From: Raffaelea ambrosiae
Taxonomy: Eukaryota; Ascomycota; Sordariomycetes; Ophiostomatales; Ophiostomataceae
Reading direction: 5' to 3'
Length of the DNA stretch: 64,000 nucleotides
NCBI GenBank assembly: GCA_002778195.1
Contig: PCDI01000008.1
Location: 740,655 to 804,654, forward strand
The position numbers were made by a program, and so were the translations under genes. The notes below the pieces were generated by a model. It was given only the letters and a program-made list of their open reading frames with translations, made no database searches and was not told the DNA's origin. Shown piece after piece: positions 53,425 to 64,000 of the stretch. Each line of letters begins with the position of its first letter. Within the stretch, counting starts at the first letter, position 1.

Positions 53425-53776
53425 GGGGCTGTGGAGAGAAGACCAAGATGAGGAAACTGTATGCTTCTTGTGTGTATATATATATGCATTTTGTTTGTTT
53501 ATATCTTTCTCGCGTTCTATTCGTTGTGTACCACTATGCTCTTGTTTGACTTCTCCGTGTATACAGGGGAACGCATTTTGCCGATGCGCCCCCCCTGTTG
53601 GATTCCCGACCCTTTGTCAAACGAAATCTTTTCTTCTGCACCCCGTCTCTTCTTCGTTCCTCTTTTCCGAAATGCAAATGCCCAAGATTGCTCCCGTGCC
53701 CCTCTGTGTGTACTCTGGGTGTAAATCATGACGACCCCCCCNGTGCGCCATCGTTCCCCTTCCAAGCCGTCCGCAG
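53425..53776. other. Convergent 3' intergenic region with an ambiguous base
   Basis: About 350 bases between converging genes. It contains an ambiguous base N at 53742 after a C-run, and no gene. Confidence 0.5.
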
Positions 53777-54904
53777 TTAGGCCTTGATCCTGTTTGCCAC
53801 CACTGTTCCGGCCACAAACTGCTCCACGTTCTCGGCCGCCACCCGCTGGTAGTTCGCCCGCGTGCTGGCGGCCACCCACGCCGTGTGCGCCGTCGCGATC
53901 AGGTTCAGATCCCCCTGCGCCACGGCCTCGACCACGGGACTCGTCGCCCGCGACGCCGGCTCCTGGTCGTACACGTCCACGCCGGCGCCGGCAATGCGGC
54001 CGTCCCGCAGCGCCGCCACCAGCGCCGCCTCGCTGACAATGCCGCCCCGCGACACGTTGATCAGGATGGCGTCGCGCCGCATCGTGGCCAGCTCGGCCGC
54101 GCCGATCAGGTTCAGCGTCTCCGGCAGCCGCGGGCAGCACACGACCAGGACGGTGGCGCGCGCCAGGGCGTCCCGAAACGGGACCCGGCCGGCCGGCGTC
54201 TGGGCCGCCGTCGGGGGCTGGGCCGCGTCGACGTTGTTGTTGTTGTTGTGGTTGTTGTCGTCGTCTCGCCGTCCGGCCACAATCACGGTCATCCCCAGGG
54301 CCCGGAAGACCGTCTCGACCGCCTGGCCGACGCCGCCGTAGCCGACAATGGCCGCGGTCTCGTCGCGGCAGCTCGGCGGCAGCAGGGTGCCGCCGGCCGT
54401 GTACGCCGTGGCCATGATGGAGCCCTTGGCGGCCCACTCGTCGCGGCCCAGGGCGCGCATCACCGGCAGCAGCGAGCGCCGCGTGCCCAGGTACAGGGCG
54501 GCCACGTGCTCGGCCAGCGCGGTGGTGTTGCAGTGGGGGCTGTTGAGCACGCGGATGCCGCGGCGGCGGCACGCGTCGAGGTCGACGCTGTCGGTGCCTG
54601 AGGCCATGACGGCGATCATGCGCAGCCGCGGCGTCTGGTCGGCGGCGAGGACGTCGGCCCGGATGGGCACGACGCACGTCAAGACAATGTCGGCCTCGCG
54701 GATGCGCTCGAGGACCTGCTCGGGCGTGGTGCGCGAATAGTCGGCGAGCTCAAAGGTGTGGGGCGCGGGCACCGACAGGGGCGGCAGCGGCGTGAAGAAG
54801 GACTCGAGGGCGACGATCTTGAGATGCTGGGGCAAGGGGGCGGCAGCGGCGGCAGCGGCGGCAGCGGTGGCGGACGTGCCGCTGCTGGGTGCGGTAGAAG
54901 ACAT
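53777..54904 (-). CDS. D-isomer-specific 2-hydroxyacid dehydrogenase
   Basis: Single exon, 375 residues. An Ala-rich start is followed by the catalytic domain (MASGTDSVDLDACRRRGIRV near residues 97-116, NTTALAEHVAAL near 123), the NAD-binding glycine motif VGYGGVGQAVE near 186-196, and the active-site set: Arg in NVSRGGIV near 282, Glu in DVYDQEP near 313, and His in ATAHTAWV near 337. It would interconvert a 2-hydroxyacid and a 2-oxoacid with NAD(P)H. The family also contains phosphoglycerate and formate dehydrogenases, and the substrate is not evident. An Asn-rich insert (GTT repeats on the plus strand near 54234-54260) replaces part of the loop after the dinucleotide-binding arginines, likely a length-variable surface loop. 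Confidence 0.9.
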   Translation of the reverse strand: MSSTAPSSGTSATAAAAAAAAAPLPQHLKIVALESFFTPLPPLSVPAPHTFELADYSRTTPEQVLERIREADIVLTCVVPIRADVLAADQTPRLRMIAVMASGTDSVDLDACRRRGIRVLNSPHCNTTALAEHVAALYLGTRRSLLPVMRALGRDEWAAKGSIMATAYTAGGTLLPPSCRDETAAIVGYGGVGQAVETVFRALGMTVIVAGRRDDDNNHNNNNNVDAAQPPTAAQTPAGRVPFRDALARATVLVVCCPRLPETLNLIGAAELATMRRDAILINVSRGGIVSEAALVAALRDGRIAGAGVDVYDQEPASRATSPVVEAVAQGDLNLIATAHTAWVAASTRANYQRVAAENVEQFVAGTVVANRIKA

Positions 54905-55671
54905 GACGACGGGTAGACGCAGTCGTGGACAAAGATCTTGTTACGAGAGCAGCACGAGAGACCAAAACGGGGATGAAGGGAGGAGCACAACCCCGCTGCT
55001 GGGTTCTTCACACGGGCTGAGTGGACGGCAATGAAACAACGACGTCTGGAGAAGGACCAGTCTTGAGCAGGACAAGGCAGCTCGGGTGTTCCGCGTGGGA
55101 GGGCCAGAAGAACAGTCCTCTATCTGTGTTCTGGGAAAAGCCCCAGAGCCAACAGCAATGGCAGAGCTCGATCACTAAACAGGCAGGCCAGTCTCCGTAT
55201 CGTCCACCACGCACAAAACAGGCTAGCTGGGCGTCAGACGTGCAAGGTATGATGTTGGTGATTTGATAAGTCGGCAAAGTCTTGGACAAAGTTGTCATTG
55301 GCAGGGCGCGCCTTGTGGACATGCACGTGACTGCACTGGACCAGCCTGTTGTTTCAGCGCGTTTAGCTGGACCACGGCGCTGAAACGAGTTGTCTCTCCA
55401 GGTATGGGCGATACCGATACTAGCCGGTCGTACAGAGCATGCAGACATGCGAAGCCGAACTGGCCACAAACAAACGTACACTGGTCCCCTCCCACCATCG
55501 CCAACATCTGCTCTCGTTTCCCGAACTTGGTATTGCCCGCTCGTTTATTCTGGGAAATATGGACTTCGCGTCTTGTGGATGTCCTCACTAACAAGGGACG
55601 AAACAAAAGTAGCAGTTCATGCAATTCGCTGACGTCATTCAAAATGCAACGGCACACCTTATCCGATTTAT
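54905..55671. other. Intergenic region
   Basis: About 770 bases between two minus-strand genes, holding the dehydrogenase promoter and the sugar-transporter terminator. No ORF is supported. Confidence 0.45.
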
Positions 55672-56670
55672 TTATCGTGAACTCTTCCTCTGAAAAGACG
55701 GGGCGGTTCGTTCCGACGGTGTAGAATCGGCCAATGGGACCGCCTGGCCTGGTTGAATCGGTAGCGTTTCCACCGCGGTAGACCTGCCTTCTTTGTCGTG
55801 TCGATCGTCAACCAGGGGCCTCAGTTCGACTTTGCGCCGGAAGATGTAGTGTTGGAAGAAGTACGGCAGAGCCTCGGTGACCTGGTACTTGGCGAAAGTG
55901 CTCGTGGGGATGCTGAAGACGGTATCGAGCTCCTCCAGTGTCTTCTGTTTAGTTTCTGGCACAAACAAGAATATGAGGATGAACGCGACCAAATTGAATC
56001 CCGCATAGACACCAAAGGCACCCTAGACTCAATTGTCAGCAAGTACAACACGACGATGTGCTGATACGTCAACGGCATAGCGCTTACAATGGTCCCTGTG
56101 GCTTGCAAGAGAAACGGGAACGTGATGCCGAGGACGGCAGCCTGCGGGGGGTGTTATTAGCAGATGATCAGTCTACGCATAGAGATACAAGTCCACTGAA
56201 AAGAGAAGAGAAAAAATTCACGCAAAGTGGTATACGTACAAAGAAGAAACAGGCCACGACCGAAAAGGCCATGCCGGCCTCGCGATGTGTCTGCGGGAAA
56301 ACTTCGGCGCTGTATGTGAATGGAACCGGGCCTTCGCCGGGGGAGTAAAACACTGGTATCCTGTGTTAATGGTGATGGCTCGAGCGTACGGCCCATTCCA
56401 GCATGGGAACAACGAAACGTACGAGCAAATAGGTACACGAAGGCGGCAATGGTCCACGTCCGGGATGGCAAAGGCAGCAAGGTGGCCAGTCCCGCGCCCA
56501 GCAGAGTCCACATCTAATAGTCAGCCAGTGTCAGTAGAGCCGTCTTATGAATTCATGGATACAGGCCAGCGAGGAGATGTACGAACCATGTTTGGGAAAG
56601 TGAACAGCAGCAGATTGCGTCGGCCAAACTAATTTAGTGGGAAGAAACGGTGGTCAGTGTATTCCAGGAG

Positions 56671-56724
<54 letters not shown>

Positions 56725-58101
56725 TTTTTCCTTTGGGGTCTGTTGACGACATACCCGATCAATCGTCTTGAATGCTGGGATGGCACCAACAAAATTGATG
56801 AATCCAAAGCCCAATGAGGCCACCAAGGAAATAAAGTCGCTGGCGCCGGCCTCCCGGAACACCGACGCCGAGTAGAAGGCAATGATGTTGATGCCGCACA
56901 GCTGCTGGCCGACCATGACGATGACCGCCGCGAGCAGAGCCCGCCGCGTGCGTGGCACGATGAACAGCTGCTGGAAGCGCAGGAAATACGTCGTCGCCTC
57001 CTCGCCATCGGCGTCGTGGAGGACATGGTGGCTGTGGCGGCGGCTGCCCGCGGTGGCCACGGTCCGCACCCGCGTGAGCTCCTTCTCCACCTGCAGCTGG
57101 CAGTGGCACAGGTACATGTCGCGGGCGGCCTGCACGCGGAGGGTGCGCATGTTCACCAGGGCATGCCAGGCCTGGAGGTAGCGGCCCTTGTTCATGAGCC
57201 AGCGGGGGGACTCGGGGCAGAAGAAGATGAGGATCGCCAGCGGGACGGCCGGGATGAAGGGCGCGCCCAGCATGTAGCGCCAGTTGTCGGGGCCGATCTT
57301 CCACAGGGCCAGATTGACGGCGGTGCCGAGAAAGATGCCCAGCGCCGTAAAGACCTGCCACATCATGACCAGCCGGCCCCGGACGGCCGAGGGCGAATTC
57401 TCGGCCGCATAGACGGGCACCGTCGACGCCTTCAGGCCCATGCCGACACCCATGAGCAGGCGGCACATCAGCTGCGTGCCCCACATGTTGCAGACCGCCG
57501 AGCCGATGGTCGGCCACAGACAGAAATTGGCGGCGATGAAGATGGTGGTCCGGCGGCCCCAGCCGCGGTTGATCGGGTCGGCCATCCAGCAGCCGATGAG
57601 GGACGAGCCGAGGTAGGGGGCGGCGTTGATGAGGCCCACAATCAGCTTGTCCCCGACGCTGTCGCCGTCGATGCCATAGACGGCCGGGAAGAAAATGGTG
57701 GCGCCGTTGCTGCCGGTCTGGTCCCAGCCCTGGACGGCGGCGCCGATGCAGCACAAGGCGATGGTGCGCTTCAGGCTGGCGGACAGGTGCTTCCACATGC
57801 TGTGTCTCTCTTTTTCGAGCTCGGTGCGCTCCAATTCCGAAAACACAAATGGATGCGGCACGAAGGGCTGTGGCACCGGTGAGCTGTCCTCCCGCATCAA
57901 GTCCTCGTTTTGCACGAGAAGGGCGCCGCGTTTAAAGTCGTTGTCGAAGGCCTCGAGTCCGTGTTCCTCGGTAAAGGCCTCGACTTCCTGCATGAGCTCG
58001 GCGTGGGATTTTCCCTGGAGGGGGTTCTTCATCTTGTCCTCGAGGTACTTCTCGGCGGTCATGGCATTCCGCTCGACGTCTGCGTTGCTGTGCGTCTCCA
58101 T
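55672..58101 (-). CDS. Sugar-porter MFS transporter
   Basis: Six exons (58101-56755, 56628-56587, 56513-56423, 56352-56240, 56141-56088, 56022-55672) give 665 residues, all junctions GT-AG and in frame. A hydrophilic N-terminus of about 115 residues (VEAFTEEHGLEAFDNDFKRGALL) precedes twelve predicted helices. Sugar-porter marks: GWGRR after helix 2, VPVYAAENSP near 225, CPESPRWLMNKGR near 300, GQQLCGINIIAFYSA near 405, FGRRNLL at the start of exon 2, YSPGEGPVPFTYSAEVFP, and the C-terminal PETKQKTLEELD. It should move a hexose or polyol by proton symport at the plasma membrane; the substrate is unknown. Intron 1 contains a 48-base T run on the plus strand, a poly-A tract in the pre-mRNA. The donor of intron 2 (GTTCGT) is atypical. 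Confidence 0.9.
56674..56721 (+). repeat. 48-base poly-T tract inside an intron
   Basis: An uninterrupted T run within intron 1 of the sugar transporter; on the transcript it reads as poly-A. Its length is probably unstable. Confidence 0.9.
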
Positions 58102-59147
58102 GGTGAAACCGACGATAATTCTGATCTTGTTGATGTCTTTGATATTTTTGATGCTGTCACTATCGCTTTCGCTGACGATATGGCTTTGAAGACAATCGCT
58201 CTGCTGTAATGTTTACGGAGGGTGAATTGCAAGGAGACTTCTTCATCCGGTGTTGCCTTGTGTTGGAAGTTGCTGGATGTTGCGTGAAATTGGGTCTAAG
58301 AATGTAATTCTGAATGGTGATACTTTGCCAAAATCAAAGACGCTATTCCCTAGTAATTTGGTGAACACAATTGAATCTGGGCATGGCCTGGACGTCAGAC
58401 AGTTTCAGGGGCTTGCCTCTTATACCCCCCTACTAAAGGACTAGTAAACTATTGACGGTCGCAGCGATCGTGAGATGCTGGTGTTGGCTCGGCTTAAGAC
58501 GGCACGTGTAACGCATCGACAACGAAAGGGAGGGGTGACGACATCACGGTGTAGCGACCAACACCCAAAACACAAATTTTCTATTGACGGCTGGTAATTT
58601 CAATGATAGCCTCAGTGGCAATCATGGCCCCAAACAAATCAGCTCCCTAGATATGGCAGGTATTCTGTTAAAGTCTTTTGCCTTCGAGGGTAGAACCGAC
58701 CCTGCAATCTTGACATGTCTCTCACACTGGGCCTCCCAATCGACGACTGGGGTTTTTTCCCTGCCTTTTCTTGCTCTCTCTTTTTCTGCTGGACTGAAGT
58801 CCTCACGTCAATCTTGCTCTCCAGCCGTGAACTCCACACCCCATTTAGATGTATTTTTTGCATGCCGTTACCCACACCCAAGACAAATGAAATAGAAGAC
58901 AAATGATTGAAAAAAACACACAGAAAACAGAAAACAGAAAACAGAGACAGAATAGAGAGAAAAGTAAATGAAACAAAAAAGATCAAAAACAGATAGAGAG
59001 AAGAAGGGGCAAAAGAGAGGGAAGAACCCAAAAATATAGATCCAGGCATGGAGATGGAAACGGAAAGTGAAGGGAAAAGGAGAGAAAGACAGGGATGGCG
59101 GAAACACATCTTCCATAAATCATGGCTGCCATCACCGTATCAAGACG
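58102..59147. other. Intergenic region
   Basis: About 1 kb between two minus-strand transporter genes, holding the sugar-transporter promoter. A short CAGAAAA tandem array lies near 58919-58945. No gene is seen. Confidence 0.45.
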
Positions 59148-60904
59148 CTACACCGCCGACTCCTGGGCCGCCTTTTTCCGTGCGCGCTTCTCCATGTCCT
59201 GCTTTCGCCACTTTGCGCCGCGAAACATGACCAGCCAGAGGACCGGACTGAAAGACAGCCAAACACCGGCTATGAACACGGCCGTCCAGCCTATGCCGAT
59301 GCGGTCAATCAACGGCAGGGCAATCGCAGTACCGCCAGCACTGACCAAGCAGCGGAACAGGTTGTTGGCGGCTACAGCCGTGGCCGGCGATTCGTTGTGC
59401 GTGTCGACGATGAGGGTGTTGATGCCGTTCATGGCTCCCGCAAAGAAGAGCCCCATGAAGAAGAGCGCTACTAGAATGCCGCCCAGTGAGGCGTGGGTCT
59501 CCATGGTCCAGCCGTACGCGATCACTGCCACTGCGGAGAGGTAGATGGCACACAACGAGATCTGCAGCCGGATCTTTTCAATGGGCAGCACGTCCATGCT
59601 CTGCTGCTTGTTCAAGTCGATGACGAGCCCCAGTTTGCGTGCCCAGCGTCGAAAGTTCCAGTCCAGGAGAATGCCCACGGTCCAGCGCGAGCACAGGGTG
59701 CCGAATCCCATCGGCAGGTAGCAGACGCCGACAATAACCGGCGAGAAGCCAAAGCGGGCGTGCAGCTGGACAGAGAATGTTGTCAGGACCATAAAGTAGC
59801 CGGCGGCCATGAACGAGCCGCAGCCAAGCGTCACGCCGCCCTCACGCTCCAGCAGAATTCTCAGTGCCGCAAAGGGGTTGGGTCTCCGCTTGCCACGCTG
59901 GAGTGTTTCCAGTTGTTGGCCAGCCAGCTTCTGTTTTTCTGAGAGCCGGCGTGACCGCAAAAACTGCAGCAGCGACATGTTCCACCACGGGGGGTACACA
60001 CTGCCGTTGCCGACAATGTTGCGGCAGGTCTCTGGGAGGAACACAAACATGATGGCAAACAGGATGGACGACAAGATGAGCAGAAACCAGAAGATGCCTC
60101 GCCAGCCAAAGTACTCGGTCAAAAGGCCGCCGGCGACGGGGCCCAGGGCCGGGCCCAGGGTGACGCCCATGGCAGCATAGCCGATGAACTTGCCACGCTC
60201 GGCACGGGTCACCAGGTCGGCGACAGTCGCGCTGCTCAGGGCAATGGTGGCGCTGCTTCCCGTGCTCTGCAGACAGCGAAGGACCATGAGAGCGGCGTAG
60301 TTGTTTTGCAGGGCCAGGCCCAGGTTGGCACAGACGTAGACGGAGAAGCAGATGAGGTAGGCTGGGCGACGACCATACACATCAGAAAAGTTGCCAATGA
60401 AGGAAGGCGCTATGCCTTGTAGTATCTGGAATCGTGAGTAATGGTCGGAGAGGGAACCAGGCATATACAGAAGCTGCCTACCATGAAGGTTGTGATCGTG
60501 AGGCTGATCTGGGAGACTGGAACGTGAAGATCGGCGGCCAGGGAATCGAGAGCAGGGAGGTAGATTTGGCCAGACAGGGGAGAGATGATGGCCAGGAACG
60601 AAACCAGCAGTGTTGTGGCAATCTTCTGGCCTCTGGTGAAGATGGAGTATGGCGGCGCCGGCGTCTCTGGTCTTGGTTCTGGTTCTTCTGGTTCAGGTGG
60701 CGTGTCCGTGTCCGTGCTGTCCATAGCATCTGGTGATGTTTGTTTTTTGGCGTCTTCCTTCCCAGTGATTGAATACGTCTTTTCCAGTTCTTCGACGATC
60801 GTTTCAGACGTGTCCCCTAGAGGTTGGACATCTTCGATGGCCAGGTCGTCCGTAACAGACTCGCGATCCCCTTCCTGGGGCTGCCTGTCGTCGTTTTCCA
60901 GCAT
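59148..60904 (-). CDS. MFS drug:H+ antiporter, DHA1 type (Qdr/Flr1-like)
   Basis: Two exons (60904-60482, 60425-59148; donor GTAGGC, acceptor TCCAG) give 566 residues. The frame is open further upstream only from a GTG, so ATG 60904 is chosen. The first ~95 residues are acidic and cytosolic. Helix 1 is TLLVSFLAIISPLSGQIYLPAL. Motif A is seen as GNFSDVYGRRPAYL and the antiporter motif C as GVTLGPALGPVAGGLL; both are characteristic of 12-helix drug antiporters. A cytosolic loop of about 55 residues (SRRLSEKQKLAGQQLETLQRG) lies mid-protein. It should export small toxic compounds or polyamines at the plasma membrane. Substrate is unknown and there is no adjacent biosynthetic cluster. Confidence 0.9.
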
Positions 60905-62532
60905 TTGGTGATATGGCAGGCACACATGGGCTGCAGATCAATGCAAAGGCAAATCGACAAACACTTCCACGATTCCCAAGGACCAGGTCGCCCTCAATAT
61001 ATTGTCATTTGGCCGATATGAAAAGTAGATGGAGTAGCACCCCATACCAAAACGTCCTGGCCGACCACGAGCAACCCCCCCTCCCCCCCTGGCAGACAGA
61101 AACCCGCAGCAAGAGTGAAAATTCTGAATGGACTCCCCCCCAAAAGAGAAACAGTCTCCGCTACGGTTCCGATAAGAAGACCCACCGGCCGTCCTGGTCT
61201 GGCCAAGCACGGCACGGTGCTGCCGTGTACCAAGACAGTCAGAGGACCGGCCATCGGAGTCCCCACCCCCAATGCTGGGGTGCACTTTCCCCTGTCATGC
61301 AAGACGGGGGTCGGACGGCGCCCGACACAGTGCATTTCTACTAAAACATATGGGGGAAGCGGCGTGCTGGAGGACATTGGGGGAAATGTCGATCCACTGG
61401 AACGTCATATCGGAGGCAATTGCGGCCGGGGCTGATAGCAGGCAGCAAACACACACAAGGAAAGTGCGATCGAGGGGCAAGCAAGCAGCAAAGTGGGAAG
61501 GCACGGCCACGCCGCTGGCAAGGAAGGTGCGTCATGCCACGGCAGGTGAGTCCATTCGCTGGCTTGTCCCGTCTGTCTGAGCTCGTTGACTGCCGCCATT
61601 TCGAGAAGCAGGGTCTTGTTGGGGAGGCAGGAGCCGGTGCCGAGTCGGCAACGTGTAAGCAGCCCAGCAAAACTCTGCCTCGTGTCTGACCAAGTTTACG
61701 AGGACTGGCACCAGACATGGGGTTTGTGTGGGAAGACCGACAAACAAAAAGAGGAGACAAAAAACGGATGCTTTGGTGTGGGGCCCGGCAGTGGCGACCA
61801 GGGCTCTTAGCAAAAGCTTGTCTGGTCTTGTCCACGGCCTAGCTTGCAGATCTGGCTGGGGAAGCCGGCAGCCGGCTCGCCGTACTTGGCGCCGAGTTCG
61901 TGAGAGGCCAAAGGGCAGCCTGATGGTTGGCCATGTTTCTTCGGTTGGCGAGTCTTTCCAGTTTGCCACCGTTACAGGGCTGAAAGCAGACCAATCTGGT
62001 GTCGGCCTCTTTTGCTGACTGATGCCTTTCGTGAATACTGCAAACGGTGGTTACCGAAAGCGTACTTTAGGGAAATTAGGGGTTTACAATGGTAAAAATT
62101 GAGAACTTGGATAGGGACAAGTCCGCCAAGCTCGAGAGACAAGCACGGCAGGCCAGTACTTGCGTTTTTGTTTCCGAAATCCAATGTCTGGGACAGTCAC
62201 ATGGGCGCTTGGTCTCTATCAGAAAAGAACATCTGCGCGCTCCAGAAGAATCCACACCAGAGATGAGGCTCTTTAACCGGCCCGGGTATTTATGCTTCAA
62301 CCACCACCCAGGACGGCAAGAAGGCTCAGTGAATAGGCCATAGCAGCTGTGGCATAGTGCTTGTTTATTGCAGACGCCAATTGGACAGCGTGTTATTGCC
62401 AGAAAATGCCAGCAAGCACCAAAACAAATGGACCGTCTGGCCCGTGAGAAGCTGTGCGCTCAGCTCCCAAGCTGCCAGCTCGACTTGCACGAACAGACGT
62501 TTCTCTCTTGTAGAAAAGGTCGCCGCGCGAAC
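60905..62532. promoter_or_regulatory. Divergent intergenic region, MFS antiporter and SET gene
   Basis: About 1.6 kb between head-to-head genes, so it should contain both promoters. C-runs occur near 61077-61090 and 61132-61140. Several ORFs are open on both strands but none shows a domain or coding character. Confidence 0.5.
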
Positions 62533-64000
62533 ATGATGACACCACCCAGTATGGCAAGAGCAGCCGCATTCTGTCTCCTGCTCGCCGCCTTTGCCCCTGC
62601 GGGCCAAGCGGCCAAGGTCCGCTCCTACGAGCCGACCATCCCCAAGGCGTGCCCGGCTCAGCTGCAAAACCCTCTCTTGCGGCCCATTCACCACGTCTGT
62701 CCTCCGCCAGTGACCGACATCAAGCGTATTCGACCCTACAGGAACCCGCCCTCGTATCCCTGGACACACCCCGTGCGCTGCCTCAAGACCACAAGCAACA
62801 GCAGCAGCCCGGCCAGCGGCCGAGAGCACAAATACTGCCTGTACACTGACGCCACCTACGGGGGGTTGCACGGGACCAGCATCATCACGACGGCCGAGAC
62901 CGCTGTGGATGCTGTGGGAGCCGACGCTTTCGAGGACCGCCCCTACTATGGTGGCTCGCGCAAGCGTGTCTACAGGCCGGGCCCCATTGTCAAGCCGGGC
63001 CAGGGCGGTGGTGCTGGTGTTCCGTCCTACGCTGTCGAGCCCACACCAGGCAAAGGACTGGGCGTGGTGGCCAAGCGCAAGATTGCGCAGGGCGAGATCG
63101 TGATGCTCGACTTCCCGGCGCTGCTCATGAGCAAGATCTTCCTCGAAGAGGCCGTGCCGCTGCAGCGCCGACGGCTGATCCGACGGGCGCTCGGGCAGCT
63201 TCCCAGGGCCACGCAGGACAAGGTGTTTGCGCTGGCCAGGAGCACGGGTGGCGACGAGCTGGACGACATCCTGGGCACAAACACGATCAGCCAGATGCTG
63301 GGCCAGCAGGAGATGCACATTGCTCTGTATCCCGAGCTGGCGGTATGTGGACGTTCCCGGGTGTTCTGCACGTTGTGTCAAGCTTGTGCTGACTGACTCT
63401 GTCGACAGAGAATCAACCACGCCTGCAATCCAAAGTGAGTGCGCGCTGATGCAACCAGGAAGCGAGTTCGATCCAGTAGATAAACTAACTTCGGTCAACA
63501 GTGCCTACTACCGGTTCTCGCCTCGGACACTCTCCATCGAAGTCATTTCCTATCGTGACATCCAGCCCAACGAGGAAATCACCATCAGCTGTAGGTAGAC
63601 CCGGGGAAAAGAAAAAAGAAAGAAAGAAAGAAAGAAATCACAGAGGAACCTTGCTCACACCCGCTTTGCCAGACGCCCAGCTGACCGAGTCCCGCACCGC
63701 GCGCCGCGAGTTCCTCCACCAAAACTGGCACTTCCACTGCGGCTGCTCGCTCTGCCGCGCCGACGACCCGGACGCCGTCACCGCCTCCGAAGACCGCCGC
63801 CGCGACATGCGCACGCTGCAGTCCACCCTCGTCCGCGCCAGCCACAGCGGCGACTACGACCTGGCGCTGCAGACGGCCGAAGACCTCCTGCGAACGACCG
63901 ACGCCGAGGGCGTCACGCCCGTCAGGGCCGAAATGTACGACATCCTCGCCAGCATCCACCTCAACCGCATGGACTTTGGGAACGCCCGCCGCCTGGGGCG
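62533..64000 (+). CDS. SET-domain protein with N-terminal signal peptide (partial)
   Basis: Exons 62533-63342, 63409-63434, 63502-63590 and 63673 to the window edge join in frame (donors GTATGT, GTGAGT, GTAGGT). Start ATG 62533 gives MMTPPSMARAAAFCLLLAAFAPAGQAA, a good signal peptide; longer upstream frames lack this logic. Residues about 28-150 are Pro/Tyr/Cys-containing and unlike known domains. The SET domain begins near residue 160 (TPGKGLGVVAKRKIAQGEIVM), has the NHACNPN core (exon 2) and EEITISYAQLTESRTAR, then the post-SET-like cysteines HCGCSLC and a helical C-terminal region, as in SMYD-type proteins. It would methylate a protein lysine, yet the signal peptide suggests entry to the secretory route. 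Intron 3 carries an AAAG repeat. The 3' end is outside the window. Confidence 0.85.

Noticed and set aside
62365..63498. 377-codon open frame antisense to the SET gene
   Set aside because: No domain, and the sense strand has signal peptide, SET core and consistent introns.

Overview
The window is nuclear DNA of a filamentous ascomycete, most likely a Sordariomycete (inferred from gene content, intron style and promoter composition; the genus is not recognisable to me). Introns are short (about 50-230 nt) with GTRNGT donors and CTAAC/CTGAC-like branch sites. Genes are spaced by long non-coding stretches containing CT-rich tracts and very long mononucleotide runs. I saw no prokaryotic, organellar, rRNA, tRNA, CRISPR or intact transposon signals.

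Layout. 1-11.8 kb (all minus strand): 5' end of an unidentified gene, a multi-spanning membrane protein, a very acidic Myb/SANT protein of the RNA polymerase I termination (Reb1/Rtf1/TTF-I) type, and a large unidentified coiled-coil protein whose frame carries a TAG and whose start is unresolved. 12.65-14.67 kb (+): a mitochondrial membrane AAA-type P-loop protein. 14.7-23.8 kb: a 9.2-kb gene desert, CT-rich near its right end, in front of a Zn2Cys6 transcription factor with an AT-hook and upstream ORFs (23.87-26.39 kb, +). 27.8-29.7 kb (-): allantoinase of the purine/ureide pathway, with GATA motifs upstream. 29.7-35.0 kb: a second gene-poor stretch containing a CGAGTAA motif array. 35.0-38.4 kb: divergent mitochondrial polyprenyl diphosphate synthase (Coq1) and a V-ATPase assembly factor (Vma12/TMEM199 type). 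38.9-44.2 kb: a zinc-finger protein of the ESCO type without an acetyltransferase domain, an MDR-family NADP oxidoreductase, and a phosphatidylserine-decarboxylase/PsiD-like enzyme in five exons. 44.9-46.7 kb: a decayed HET (heterokaryon incompatibility) gene. 47.0-53.4 kb: a 69-residue three-exon protein, an F-box protein and a single-pass membrane protein. 53.8-60.9 kb (-): a D-2-hydroxyacid dehydrogenase, a sugar-porter MFS transporter and a DHA1-type MFS drug transporter. 62.5 kb to the end (+): a SET-domain protein with a signal peptide, cut by the window edge.

The genes do not form an obvious pathway cluster; they look like a mix of housekeeping loci and accessory fungal genes. No clear new multi-gene system is visible. 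The most interesting leads are the stand-alone ESCO zinc finger, the degenerate nucleotide-binding site of the mitochondrial AAA protein, the interrupted coiled-coil gene, the regulatory desert with uORFs before the transcription factor, the HET relic with direct repeats in front of it, and the CGAGTAA array. Splice sites were read by eye; all joined exon sets kept frame and gave multiples of three.
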